A DNA stretch of 64,000 bases, taken from positions 992,001 through 1,056,000 of the forward strand of contig JAGMVK010000004.1 of the NCBI GenBank assembly GCA_020747065.1. The letters run 5' to 3'. The position numbers and the translations under genes were made by a program. Positions 24,806 through 35,022 of the stretch are shown in pieces; the stretch's first letter is position 1; each line of letters opens with the position of its first letter. Source of the stretch: Cadophora sp. MPI-SDFR-AT-0126 (lineage: Eukaryota; Ascomycota; Leotiomycetes; Helotiales; Ploettnerulaceae). Below the pieces are notes generated by a model. It was not told where the DNA came from, did no database searches, and was given only the letters and a program-made list of their open reading frames with translations.

Positions 24806-25831
24806 ATGAGATCATTCGCACCTCTCATTCTCGCTGCTTTGGCCAGCTCCGCCTCAGCCCAATCTTTTGGTGCTTCTGCTGGTCAGTCAGCACCAACCGA
24901 CTTGCCATCAGGACGTCCTTCAGGCATCAGAACTGGATCTGCTGCCTTCCCTCAGGGGACTGGTGGCTTTGGTGGCCACGGAGAACACGGCCCTGCATCT
25001 GGCAGCGGTGGATTTGCTCGACCATCAGGACAGGGAGACCTTGGATTTCAACATTCAGGTTTCCAAAGCCATACTGGCTCTGACTTTGCCATTCCAACTG
25101 GCAGCAGGCCATTCGAATCCGGCTCACCCCAGTCTGCCAGAAATATTCCTCGCCAGTTTCCTTCGGGAGACAACTTCGAATCTGGATCTTTTCCTTCTGG
25201 AACTGGCTTCGGTGGCCTTCAGCCAACAGGGGAGAGACCAACAGGAGCTATCCCAAGCGGCTTTCCCTCAGGTGGCCCCGATGGAATTCGACCTTCTGGC
25301 GTGAGTGCTTCGTTCGAGAGCGGCTTGGGGGGACGACCTTCAGATGCCAGAGGCTCTGGGACGCCTTCTGGACCAAGGCCTTCAGGCATGCCAACTGGTG
25401 CAATGCCTTCTGGAGGCCCACCTCCCATGTCTGGGGAGCCATCTCTCGCTGCTCGGCAAGCACCGACTGGCATAGAATCTGGATTCGGAGGTGAGAGACC
25501 GACTGGCGCCATTCCTTCAGGTGTACGACCTTCCGGAGATGCATTCCCCTCTGGCCAACGCCCAACTGGAGCCGGCCCCACAGGAACACGCCCGTCTGAT
25601 GGAGCTTTTCCATCTGGTTCAAAGCCCACTGGTGCGTTCTCCTCCGGAGAAGCTTTCCCATCAGACGGCAATAACTTTGCAGGCAACAACGGTGCTCAAT
25701 CCGGTCTCCCAACTATCCCAATCCCATCCGGTGGTCTTCCATTGATCCCATCTGGCGTTCCATCTGGTGCTCCATCTGGAGGCTTTCCAACCACCTTCCA
25801 GACCCAAGTTCGCCCAACTGTTTCTGCTTAG
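24806..25831 (+). CDS. Secreted Pro/Ser/Gly/Thr-rich repeat protein
   Basis: 341 residues, no intron. The frame is open upstream to 24629, but the ATG at 24806 begins a clear signal peptide (MRSFAPLILAALASSASA|Q), so that is the start used. The whole mature part is low complexity: many degenerate units of the kind RPTGAIPSG, RPSG and AFPSG, with phenylalanine spaced along Gly/Ser/Pro. There are no cysteines. It resembles disordered cell-wall or matrix proteins; no GPI signal is seen at the C-terminus (ends RPTVSA), so it is probably released or trapped in the wall. No enzymatic domain. Neighbour at 27058 is another low-complexity secreted protein on the same strand. Confidence 0.85.
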   Translation: MRSFAPLILAALASSASAQSFGASAGQSAPTDLPSGRPSGIRTGSAAFPQGTGGFGGHGEHGPASGSGGFARPSGQGDLGFQHSGFQSHTGSDFAIPTGSRPFESGSPQSARNIPRQFPSGDNFESGSFPSGTGFGGLQPTGERPTGAIPSGFPSGGPDGIRPSGVSASFESGLGGRPSDARGSGTPSGPRPSGMPTGAMPSGGPPPMSGEPSLAARQAPTGIESGFGGERPTGAIPSGVRPSGDAFPSGQRPTGAGPTGTRPSDGAFPSGSKPTGAFSSGEAFPSDGNNFAGNNGAQSGLPTIPIPSGGLPLIPSGVPSGAPSGGFPTTFQTQVRPTVSA

Positions 25832-27057
25832 AAGTCACGAAATCCCCTCAGACAATCATTTGGTCGACTTTGGTTGGCGCGCGGAGCGGATCATACATGC
25901 AGGTCAGCATTCACTGTGTATAGCTTATTTCGTTTGACAACATTCTTTTCTTTGTCTTTGTTGGTGTTGGAGTACGAAAATCTAGAAAAACAGAACCTGT
26001 TAGCTGGATCGGAGTATGACATTTGGGTATTTTAGATGAGTTGAGAATAGATCAATTGATACTATTCTTAAAACTCGACTTCTACAATCTTCATTTTCTG
26101 TGATGTCCATCTGAATTCATGACTGCAACGTTCTATTCGACGTCAGCGGATACATTTGTACTTCGTTTCACCGAGGATGTCTGAGGTCCACCATCTATCA
26201 TCTACACGTAATATCATGGTACTATTCTTCATATTGATGCTTCAAAACTGCCCGGGACATTCATATTGAGTGCTGGATGTCCCCGAGAACATATCGTCTC
26301 TCAGCTACTCACGATGTCACGCCACAAGCAGGGATATTCGCAGAAATGGGACTTGGGATCCAGTTTCGAGATAAGCGAAGGCTGCCGAACGATCTTCAAA
26401 ACATCCTATTTTTGCCGTCGGCAATTCCTCCCTACAACCCCATGAGCTGTCATTGCAAAGTCTTCACAGATTGGAAGCGCTTACGAATTTATCCTATATC
26501 AGTGGAGCAATGCTGTATTTGAGAAAGCACCATTGTGTTGAGGCTCATAAGATCATCGTGGTTATGGCGGAGACAGTTCATGCAACCGCGTGTCTCGTTT
26601 CATCTGATCTCAAATCTTCTTGTCTGATAGCACAAATTTGACCGCGAAAATAACGGTACAGTCGTTCATCGTATATATGATACTAAACGACATCGCCATC
26701 TCAAACGGGCCAAGTCGAGACGAGGAAGTCCAGAAAGTTAATATGCCGAGATCTCAATTCTCACGTTACCGAAGCTGTTGCATGTCGCTTGGCCAAACGT
26801 CAGTGAGGATCAAAAACCGATGATTGGACCTTTGTATTCATATCTCTGGAATATTTCTAAATCTGGAGCAATATTGAAAATGGGCTTCGGGATAAATAAG
26901 GCGAATGGCGCACTCATCTGAACCTTTCTTCCTGGCCCACCACGCTCACTTGCAGACTTTCTTTCTCACAAAGTATCAACTTGGCTCAAACATTACCATC
27001 GCATCCCAAGGCTGCAAGATCCAAGCCAAGGCACGCGGGACCTTCAAAATCGCCAAC
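25832..27057. other. Intergenic, 1.2 kb, between two secreted-protein genes
   Basis: Contains the 3' UTR of the upstream gene and the promoter of the next. Small frames (26277-26522, 26453-26641) are unsupported. AT-richer near 26000-26100. Confidence 0.45.
26891..26900 (+). promoter_or_regulatory. Possible TATA box of the lysine-rich secreted gene
   Basis: GATAAATAAG lies about 160 bp before the assigned ATG at 27058, the same spacing class as the TATA-like element of the upstream secreted-protein gene. A similar GATAAATAGG precedes the CBM1 gene. Confidence 0.3.
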
Positions 27058-28059
27058 ATGCAACTCACGTACCCGCTTCTCCTCCTCGCCGGCATCTCCC
27101 TCTCAGCAGCTCAACAAAGATCCAGCTCATCAATCGCCCGCTCCCGTGCTCGCTCTCTCGCAATCTCATCACGATCCTCTACAGCCGCGGAGTCCCTATC
27201 CCCGGCTCTAAGCACCCTCCCTCCAAACGTCACATCAAAGATCTCCATCCCACCAAGCTTACCTGCAAACACCGTCTTGCCACGAGTACAGGATGCTTAT
27301 CCCAGTGGATTTATGGCAGGAAGACAGAATATAAGGAGAAAAGCTAAGACGAGACCGACGAGTATCCCGTCGAGCGTTCCTGCTGATCCCATACTGCCAA
27401 GAGAGGAGGAGGAAGGGAAAGAGCTTGGTGTGAGAGGGGATGACGGAGGCTTGCTTTTTGTTAGACAAGCTACTACTTCGGCTACAGCACCTAAGAAGAC
27501 AAAGGGAGCGAAGGCAGGAGCTGGAGCTGGAGGTCGAAATGGAAATGGCAACGGATCTGGAGTTAACCGAAACGGCACGACAAACGCAGCTCCAAAGTCC
27601 AAGTCAAGGAAAAGCAAAGCCGCAAAAGCCACAGCAACTCCAGTCGTTGACGCAAGAGACCTAGAGTACGACGATCCGGAGATCCTCTATATCCGACAAG
27701 CTACCGCATCATCCAAGAAAGCCAAAGCGACCAAAGCTGCAAATGGGGCTGGATGTTCAGGAGGTGCAAGAGGGAACGGCACAGCCAACGCAGTCCCAAA
27801 GTCTAAGGGGCCAAAAAGCAAAGCTGCTCAGACGACGGTAATTGCCAACTTGCAATCTGCTCAGGCGGTCCCGATTCCGACTGATGCCCCGACTATTGCA
27901 TTCCCGACTGATGGAGGGAAGTTGCCGTTGATTCCGACGCCGAAATCGAAGAAGACGGGATCGGGGACGTTGACAAGTTCTTCAATGTCGAGCGTTGTGC
28001 CTACGACTTTGGCAAGGAGGGCTAGGGATGGTGGGGTGGAGATGACGGGCTGGATTTGA
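27058..28059 (+). CDS. Secreted lysine/alanine-rich protein with internal duplication
   Basis: 333 residues, no intron. The frame is open upstream to 26905, but MQLTYPLLLLAGISLSAA|QQ at 27058 is a clear signal peptide. The mature part has a Ser-rich start, several LPR motifs and then a tandem duplication: unit 1 at about residues 132-200 begins LLFVRQAT and unit 2 at about 209-268 begins ILYIRQAT. Each contains Lys/Ala-rich and Gly/Asn-rich runs and ends in PKSKSRKSK or PKSKGPKSK. Dibasic sites (KK, RR) are frequent, so Kex2-type processing in the Golgi is possible but unproven. Strongly basic; only one cysteine is seen. No known family. Role could be wall-associated, antimicrobial or effector-like; none can be shown from sequence. 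Confidence 0.78.
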   Translation: MQLTYPLLLLAGISLSAAQQRSSSSIARSRARSLAISSRSSTAAESLSPALSTLPPNVTSKISIPPSLPANTVLPRVQDAYPSGFMAGRQNIRRKAKTRPTSIPSSVPADPILPREEEEGKELGVRGDDGGLLFVRQATTSATAPKKTKGAKAGAGAGGRNGNGNGSGVNRNGTTNAAPKSKSRKSKAAKATATPVVDARDLEYDDPEILYIRQATASSKKAKATKAANGAGCSGGARGNGTANAVPKSKGPKSKAAQTTVIANLQSAQAVPIPTDAPTIAFPTDGGKLPLIPTPKSKKTGSGTLTSSSMSSVVPTTLARRARDGGVEMTGWI

Positions 28060-28275
28060 TAGAGTAGGGCTGTGTACACTCGTTTGGAAAGACTGTTCGT
28101 CGCCCGAAGGTATTTCAGGCACCTCAAGAATGGCACATTGACAGTCTATAAATTTTGAGAAAATTAGATTCTCGTACATTGATACAGTCTGCATATCTGT
28201 AAGCCGAAACCTGAGAGAAGAAATGGTCTGCAATTTTGATGTCCAGAAACTCCCCCCAAGCCAAACAAAATCAAC

Positions 28276-29601
28276 TCAAATCTTGGGCAATTTCCAAATC
28301 CTGTACGACCCATCCTGGTCCTTGGATCCAAACAGTCTCCTCTTCTCCATCACGGTCAAAGTGTTAAACCACATCCCCGAACGCCACTCATCTTTTTCTC
28401 CCGCACCCCATCTCCACTTCTCGTTCGTCCCGAAATCATACAACAGCACACTTCCATCCATAGGTGTGAACAAGAGCCGTTGTCCTCCATCCAACCATAC
28501 AGCCCCAGCCACTTCACGGACCCATTTCATGGGCTGGTCACTTAACTGCCATAATTGCTCAATAGTCATGGACCTGGCGTTGTAGATGACCAACCGCCCA
28601 TCTGCCGCACCAATTGCGAGTCTTGATCCATCGGGTGACCAGGCAATATGTCGCTGCCACCCCGTTGTTCCTTCTAGCGCCACGGGAAAGCTCTGCGGAT
28701 CTTCAGGCTTCCAGATAAATGTACTTGGGCCTCGACTTCCTCGACTGACAGCCAGATTCTCACCATCAGGCGAGAAATCACAGGCCCAATTTTGACCTCC
28801 AGTCGGTCCAAGGTCTCTCAAGTGCTTTCCATCTTTCGTGGAATATACCTTTGCATATCCGTCCCATGCATTCGTCACAATCAGGCTATCGTCCGGGCTG
28901 AACCCCGCCCACATGATCGGATTCGTGTGACCTTCCATGTAAAAGTCTTCCTTTCCTGTTGCAACATTGACTGCCGTGACTCGAGCATGGACCCCATACT
29001 TATCATGCACGTCTCTGAGATACAGCAAGGTCTTGCCGTTGTGGCTGAATGCCGTAGCAGAGAACGATGCCAACGACCCATCGAATTTGTCTCTCCTCGT
29101 CTTCTTTTCCTCAGCCTCTGATATAGCAGGTCTCTCCTTACAACTACAATCCAAGTACCACAACTGAACCTGTTCATTCCTCGCCGGCAAGATATCGTGC
29201 GCATCCGTAACAAGCACGTACCCATCATTTCCGCCCTTGGGAAATGGTGCAAACTCAACACTCTGCACAATCCCAATGTCATTTTTCAACACACAAGCCA
29301 AAGAATAATCATCCAGATCAAAAATACAGACGCTGTGGCCTGTGGCGAGGGCTAGGTATTTCTCATCAGGAGTCGCAGAACCGGATTCAACTCCGTCGGC
29401 TAGAACGTCACCGTGGGCTGTGAATTTCCAGATTTCTTTACCCCATTCTAAAGGGTAGCCTTCAGCGTAGGAAGCTTGTGTGCCTTCTTTGATAAAATCG
29501 GAGTCGAGCTTAGGTTCTGGGATGTCGGTCTTCTGGTCTGTGTTGAGTTCTGATGCAGACTGAGAGGATGAAAGGGTTGCTTCGCCTAGGAGGACCTTCA
29601 T
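28276..29601 (-). CDS. WD40-repeat beta-propeller protein, intronless
   Basis: 441 residues in one exon from an ATG at 29601. After a charged N-terminus of about 50 residues come repeated WD40-type blades: HGDVL...TPDEKYLALATGHSVCIFDLDD, HTNPIMWAGFSPDDSLIVTNAWDGYAKVYS, NWACDFSPDGENLAVS, IAWSPDGSRLAIGAADGRLVIYN, and a final YRIWKLPKI. About six or seven blades are expected, with several WD dipeptides replaced. Such propellers act as binding scaffolds; no partner or enzymatic role can be named. No signal peptide. It ends 216 bp from, and convergent with, the lysine-rich secreted gene. Confidence 0.88.
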   Translation of the reverse strand: MKVLLGEATLSSSQSASELNTDQKTDIPEPKLDSDFIKEGTQASYAEGYPLEWGKEIWKFTAHGDVLADGVESGSATPDEKYLALATGHSVCIFDLDDYSLACVLKNDIGIVQSVEFAPFPKGGNDGYVLVTDAHDILPARNEQVQLWYLDCSCKERPAISEAEEKKTRRDKFDGSLASFSATAFSHNGKTLLYLRDVHDKYGVHARVTAVNVATGKEDFYMEGHTNPIMWAGFSPDDSLIVTNAWDGYAKVYSTKDGKHLRDLGPTGGQNWACDFSPDGENLAVSRGSRGPSTFIWKPEDPQSFPVALEGTTGWQRHIAWSPDGSRLAIGAADGRLVIYNARSMTIEQLWQLSDQPMKWVREVAGAVWLDGGQRLLFTPMDGSVLLYDFGTNEKWRWGAGEKDEWRSGMWFNTLTVMEKRRLFGSKDQDGSYRIWKLPKI

Positions 29602-30137
29602 GTTTGGATTTATGTCATGAAGACTACTTTGGACATTGGTGACCTTGAAGGATGATCTTTGGAAGGAAAATGTACTCGTAGAAGAGATGGAGAATGGAGA
29701 GAAAAAGATGGATGACGTTTCACAACTACCTCGTACTTATTTTAGGCAGCTGCATGGTTTCCAGTGCAGATCTGATGGGTTGCGGGGTGGGGACTCGCTT
29801 GAGTGCCCGAATAAAGTCAAGTTTGGAGGCACAGAAATAGGGGGCGGCGGCGGGGTAAGCTGATGCTCCGCAATGTAAATAAGAGACGATCCCCAAGAAC
29901 TAAAATTCTACTTACTTCTCCGGACATTAGATCACTTGTGTAGCTGCTCATATCTACGCTTCAGAAAATCTCACTGTCACAAGAAAGCAGAAGAAGATGC
30001 GAGAGGTATCAGTCCTTTGCTGTGCTACAAGTCCTCCTCCCAGCACAGTACTCTTCCAACTACCGTAGAGGGTTTAATATCGTCACCCAAGCCGAGATTT
30101 TTGAAAACTAACCTCCAATACTACCACCAACCCAAGA
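29602..30137. other. Intergenic, 536 bp
   Basis: 5' region of the WD40 gene and 3' region of the 2EXR-family remnant. Nothing else recognised. Confidence 0.45.
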
Positions 30138-30882
30138 TTACCAGTGGGCTTTGATATACAATCTTGGGACCTTGTAGTCTGGATTCTCATTCCTCTTATA
30201 AGCTTCCAACTCACTCTGTGCACTTCTCCGTAAGCCCTCCCAGCTCTCCAAATTCTGCCCCTGCCGAACATCAATGATAGCAGTCCAAGTTTCCAAGTTC
30301 TTGAACATCGTCATAAAGGCCCCATGGGGATGGGTCTCTGGGTGCGACAAAGTGTTCAGACCGCGTGCTAAATTTGCTGGGGATTTGCTCTTGTCGAAAA
30401 GCAGGCAGTCAAAAAGCGTCTTTGAGTCGAGCCGCTCGCAGGACTTGGAAGCTCAAGCTAGTGTAGACGCATTGATTAAAAACGCGTTAGTCAATGAATG
30501 TGTGCTGTAGTTATCATCGATGAATCCAGGTTAAGGAATTCACTTCGCCTATTTCAGTGTCGAATTTGCTTTCGAGAGATGCTAGCTGAAGCGAGGAGAG
30601 ATTTTCTCCAAAATCAAGGAGGGCCTTGCAGCAGACAACCCCTTTTAATGCCTGGGTCTCAAAGTGTTTGAATGATGAAGAAGTATAGACAATAGACTGA
30701 TAATGAGCTCGAGCGGAGCTGCGGCGGTGAGAATCTCTGGAGATCGTGGTGGAAGATGAGAGATTTGGACAAAAGGAATACTTGTCTGACGATATCTCAC
30801 ATCTCGAAGCAGCAATTTCTCGGTTATTCGACCCATCAGACAGTGCTGGTGATATCGAATCACTGGGAAAGTGGTTAATCAT
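30138..30882 (-). pseudogene. Degraded 2EXR-family paralogue lacking the 2EXR motif
   Basis: The C-terminal frame (about 30480 to 30138) carries GAFMTMFKNLETWTAII and ELEAYKRNENPDYKVP, matching GGIMRVFENLESWIGVI and ELESYRKTSNPDYKVP of the intact gene at 2285-3208, so common ancestry is clear. Upstream, a 122-codon frame from an ATG at 30882 has no 2EXR motif. The two could be joined by an intron (donor GTGAAT at about 30519, branch TGACTAAC), but the phases do not agree with any acceptor found. Either this is a decayed gene or a truncated derivative that kept only the C-terminal block. Called a pseudogene on the missing domain and unresolved splice. Confidence 0.5.
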
Positions 30883-31707
30883 AATTGAACATCTTCAGAA
30901 TAGATAAAGGAGGAACTCGGGCTGAACTGCGAGTTCGGCTCGGCTATGCCAAAAAGGGCTTCATCATAACACCACATGATCACATCGTCCATTTCTGATG
31001 TACAGTACAAGGAAAGGTTTTGTCGTCAGCACCAGATTCAAGTCATGGTAGCAGGGCCATAGGTTATGCTAGGGTGAGTAAACAATCAAGCAGGTAGCCC
31101 GAAAATGGTCCTTTGTCGTGGCATAATCACACTTTAAGCTTAGGAAAGGTAATGTCGAGACCAAAGTCATGCAATTTAAGTCCCAAGGCAAGGGAAGCCA
31201 GGTGTCTCATCTCATCTCCATCGACACATGAGCCCAGCTAGCAAACAAAGAACAAAGGAAATAGAGTCCAATGTCCCGCAGAGGTATTCGAATCACACCA
31301 TGAGCAATTGCCTCCCCAGAGTCTTCCTTTCATTCTTCGATATTGTAGGCCATGTTCAAGCCCCAGGTTAGGCTTAGGTGTGGAACATTGAATGAGAACT
31401 ATGCATGGCGAAGCAGAGTTTGGTGCTTCAGCGAAGATTGAGAGAGCCAAAGAAAGCATTTCTCTTGAATGTTATGCGAAATTCAAAGATACAAGGAGGC
31501 TCATCTCCTCATACCAATATGCCAGGTGGAGTCGTGGGTAAACTGGAAGAAAGCCAGTATGCCGAGTGAGAGACCAGATACGGTGAGAAGTTTGACCTCA
31601 TCAAGTCAGCCGCCAGCCCCAATCGATTCAACTCCCATCCTAAACATAGTCAATAATATTCTTCTCAAATCCTGATCCTAAGAGAATACATAAAGACAAA
31701 TACATAC
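30883..31707. other. Intergenic, 825 bp
   Basis: No gene recognised. A B-box-like string (ATTCGAATC near 31288) has no matching tRNA A-box or cloverleaf. Confidence 0.45.
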
Positions 31708-32485
31708 CTATCCCAACCTAACAGCATAGAACTGGCCATCCGTAGCATACCATCTGCAATCACCGATATCACCACTCTCAATCGTCATGCGGTTTCTCTG
31801 GGTCCAAGTGGTGTCAGGCTCGCGGCACCAATACATCCGATACGGATCAGGATCGCTGGGTTTCATCTCCTGCTTCTTCGTGAAGTCGGGGTGAACAGCC
31901 TGGCCCATGTTCTGCATGAGCATCTCGGAACCTGTGTAGCCGTAGGTGCCGTGGCCTGGCTGGCTGATGCTGAAGGCGGGGTAGCCGGTGGAAGTGTAGG
32001 GTTGAGCTTGGATGTTGTAGTAAGGTGGTGAGATGGCGGGAGAAGCGGCAGCGTAAACGGGCTGGGGCTGGGCAACGTAGGGTTGTTGGTAGATGACTGG
32101 CTGAGGTGGCAGCTATTCCAAACACACAGAAGTTAGCATTGAACGTGAACGGATTGTGCAAATTGTGACTGCGATCTTTTTACAAAGTGCATTCTGGAAT
32201 TGGAGCAGACGAAGAAAGACTTGCGAATTGAGGGTATAGTTGAGGGTAGAGCATGTAGTAGGGGATTGGAGTTGGAGTCTGTACAACTGCTGGAGCCGGA
32301 GTCTCGACGACGACAGCAGGCGCTGGAGTACTGCCAACCACGGGGATTGTAGCAGCGCTTTGACGAACGTATGCAACGCCGCCCACGAGGATGCTGCCAT
32401 CTGCGCGAGGGACGTATGTGTGGATATGAGGACCAGCGGTGGTATCACCGACTTGAGGTTGGAAGTTCTGTTCTGCGGTCGCCAT
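31708..32485 (-). CDS. Small Pro/Gln/Tyr-rich protein of unknown function
   Basis: The N-terminal exon starts at an ATG at 32485 (MATAEQNFQPQVGDTT) and the C-terminal exon ends at 31708. A strong branch/acceptor (GCTAAC...GGAATAG) sets the second exon start at 32112. The obvious donor GTAAAA at 32183 is out of phase; GTACAG at 32284 is in phase and would give 201 residues with a 172-nt intron, so the first exon end is uncertain. The middle is low complexity (PAPAVV, YQQPYVAQPQPVYAAA). The last 55 residues are denser and probably folded (DPYRMYWCREPDTTW, GDCRWYATDGQFYAVRLG). No signal peptide. Family not recognised. A separate small gene lies 75 bp upstream on the same strand. Confidence 0.55.
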
Positions 32486-32559
32486 GGTGGACCAATTGAT
32501 GATTCAAAGTGTGTTTGAGACCAAACTTTGAGGTGATGTTGGGAGATTCGAGGTGTAGC

Positions 32560-32874
32560 TTACGACAAAGAGAACTTTGTTTTAGTATAACTCGAAATTA
32601 ACGAGGTTGTTTGTTGTTTATCTTTCCCGTCTCGAAGTGAATGCCGGAGCACAAATCCGGCAGCGAAGTCACACTCTCCTCCGACATAAATCTGCAGGCA
32701 GCAAGAAGAAAGTGGAAAGAGATGATAAGAAGAAAGCGCGAATTGCCATACCATGGTTTTGGGAACCTTGATGTATTTCCTTGCCTTTCCATCCCAAACA
32801 GTGTACAGAACCTCTTCCTTCTTCCCAGGCAGCTCCTCCTCAACAAAGACTTCTGTAAAGCACGGGAGGCACAT
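32560..32874 (-). CDS. Small cysteine-containing protein, 84 aa
   Basis: Exons 32874-32752 and 32691-32560 flank a 60-nt intron with donor GTATGG and acceptor TGCCTGCAG after a pyrimidine tract. The intron is a multiple of three with no stop, so it also reads through. The spliced product starts MCLPCFTEVFVEEELPG, continues with KARKYIKVPKTM, and ends in a polar Ser/Thr/Lys tail. It resembles short fungal hypothetical proteins starting with an MC..C motif followed by an acidic-aromatic region; no function is known. It could instead be a 5' exon of the downstream gene, but no in-phase junction was found. Confidence 0.5.
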   Translation of the reverse strand: MCLPCFTEVFVEEELPGKKEEVLYTVWDGKARKYIKVPKTMVWQFALSSYHLFPLSSCCLQIYVGGECDFAAGFVLRHSLRDGKDKQQTTSLISSYTKTKFSLS

Positions 32875-33455
32875 CGTGACAAACTTTATTAAGCTTGCGT
32901 GTTTGAAACTTTGTGATGATTTCTATCGTATGGGTGGGTGAAGGCTTATCGAGAATCTAAATGCTCGGGAGGCAACTTCCCTTCAAGATCGGATATGGGC
33001 GTAAATCAAGGGGAAGGCGATTGTCGAGAAAGTACTCAATGCTCCTGCTCATGTAGTTCGAAGATTGACTTATCCGCTGCCAAAGTACTTTCTGAAGCCA
33101 ATAGCAATCGATTCGGCAATTCTGGTCGATTGTTGCAGTTCGAACAGGATTTAGCAAGAACAACCTCGGTCACATGTCGTCCCTAAGAATGGCTCGACAA
33201 GAGGAGTCAATTGCGGCAAGCGACTGCAGCAGACCATCATCTCCTCGATAATTGTCCGATTTAAGATGTCTTCTACTGATGTTCCTTGTACAGTCTTTGG
33301 CCACTTGAATATAAAAGTCATACCTCAGACACCGATGCAACCATATGAGAGAGCCTCTTACTTCAGGAATGTTTTCATCGAATCATACACTGCCACGTCA
33401 TCTCTAATCACCCAAAATACTTCATGTGTATATGGATTCCCCGACCAGCATGTTC
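32875..33455. other. Intergenic, 581 bp
   Basis: Promoter side of the 84-aa gene and 3' side of the next minus-strand gene. Nothing recognised. Confidence 0.45.
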
Positions 33456-34970
33456 TTAGAAGCCCGAGGCACCTTTGGGGATGCCTTTCAGGCGCTGGTT
33501 GAGCCACTTTTTAAGTCTCGACCTCACCTTCTCCATTTCGACATCAAATTCTAGTTGTGTGTGCTTAGGTGACTCGCTAGAAAGGAACCTGGCTCTCAAT
33601 ATTTCTTCCTCCCTTTTTAAGGACTTCTCAAACATACTTTGGTAGGAATTAGCCCAATGCGCCCTGGAAGCATTTTCTTTTTCCGTTGCAATTGCATTTT
33701 TTAGGTGTGCTCCGAAAGGCTCTCCAATGTCGTCGTCCGTGAGACCGTCTGCCTTGACGTTCTCACGAAATCTTTCTTCTTCTTCTTTCGTTGCTTCCTC
33801 CTCCTCTTCAAACCTCTTGATGGCATCTCGGTCCATGGACTGAGATTATTAGCATAACTCGCCAAGCAGTTAAACAAGCTGTCTTACATGAGTTATTTCC
33901 ACCACGAGGGCGCCCGGGGATGGAGACGATTTCTCATTTTGTCCTTTTCTAGCAGTGTCCTGATCTTTTAGTATCTCCACCATATTATCGTAGGACGCCT
34001 TATCATCGAGCTTTTTGTCTTTCTCTTCCCCGAGCTTTCCTTTCAAGACGATGTTACCTCTCTTGGAAGTGTAGATCCAAGCACCGTCTAGAATTGTGTA
34101 ACCCTTCCTGTCGCGTCTGAGCTGGGTAGCAGGGAACGTAGTGAACGAATCTGGAGGAGTCGGTAGCATAATTCTCAGGGCATTGACAGGTGTATTAGCG
34201 TCACCATCGCCGCCATGAAGTGGCGCAGGATCGGTTGTGGAGCTAGAGGTACGGTAGGGTTCGCCAGGCTCGAGAGGTGGGATGACGGAGAGTTGAGTCG
34301 CATCTTGAAGCCGGGCGAGCAATGTAGCGTAGGATGACAGCGCATCTTTCTCTCCGGGGAACTTGAAGTAGAGACGTTGTGTTTGTGTGGTTCCAGCGTA
34401 TCCACCCCGAAGAGTCGTCAGGAGGACCGTGAAATCAAAATGGTCTCGTGAAGCGGAGGCATCTTGTGGTTCCGGCGCAAGCGTAGCAGCTTTGATACGC
34501 GCTCCGGCAATGATTAGGACCTGCGAAAGTCAGTCTCATTGCATTGTGAAGTGACCAATACAAGGCTCTCGAACCTGCTGAGAAGCAGACAGGTGTTCCA
34601 ACTCCTTTGCAGAGTAACCTAACTGTTTTGACTCCTCGTGTAGCAGTTCACGCATTTGGCTCAGTAGCTCTGTGTCGCTGTTCGGCAGGACGGTGATTGT
34701 GGTTAAGAAGTCATTCCTTCCAGCCTCGTAACGTAGATTTTCAAGTGCAGTATACAGATCGGTACCTATGTAGAATGGCGCACCATAATCGATAGTTTCG
34801 AGCCCATCCAGTTCGAAGGATAACACACGATCCAGATCCTCATCTTTCAGATTGGTCGTCATTCCATGGTTATGGTAATTCCGCATCGCAAATTCTATGA
34901 GGAGCTCCTTCACTTCGAATGGCGAGTACTTCTTCGGACTATCATCGTTTGCTTGAACCGAGTCCGTCAT
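33456..34970 (-). CDS. Uncharacterised 470-aa protein with glutamate-rich tail
   Basis: Three exons: 34970-34575, 34520-33888 and 33839-33456. Introns of 54 nt (GTTCGA...CTGAC...CGCAG) and 48 nt (GTAAGA...CTCAG) both join in phase 0. The N-terminal half looks folded (KELLIEFAMRNYHNHGM; a YGAPFYIGTDLY segment). The middle has a Pro/Thr-rich linker and a short strand-rich stretch (GAWIYTSKRGNIVLKGKLG). The C-terminus is a charged helix rich in Glu (RFEEEEEATKEEEERF) ending in basic residues. No signal peptide or membrane segment. Family not recognised. It lies head to tail with the 125-aa gene and tim23. Confidence 0.75.
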
Positions 34971-35022
34971 CTTGCCTGATGGTTATTCATGTAAGGATGT
35001 CGCTGAGCGAAAAGGCTGTCTG

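Noticed and set aside
25219..25689. 156-codon antisense frame over the Pro/Ser/Gly-rich gene
   Set aside because: It is the mirror of the P-S-G/P-T-G repeats; the repetitive codons keep the opposite strand free of stops. No start context or family.
31270..31310. tRNA B-box-like string ATTCGAATC
   Set aside because: No A-box, no acceptor stem pairing and no cloverleaf on either strand.
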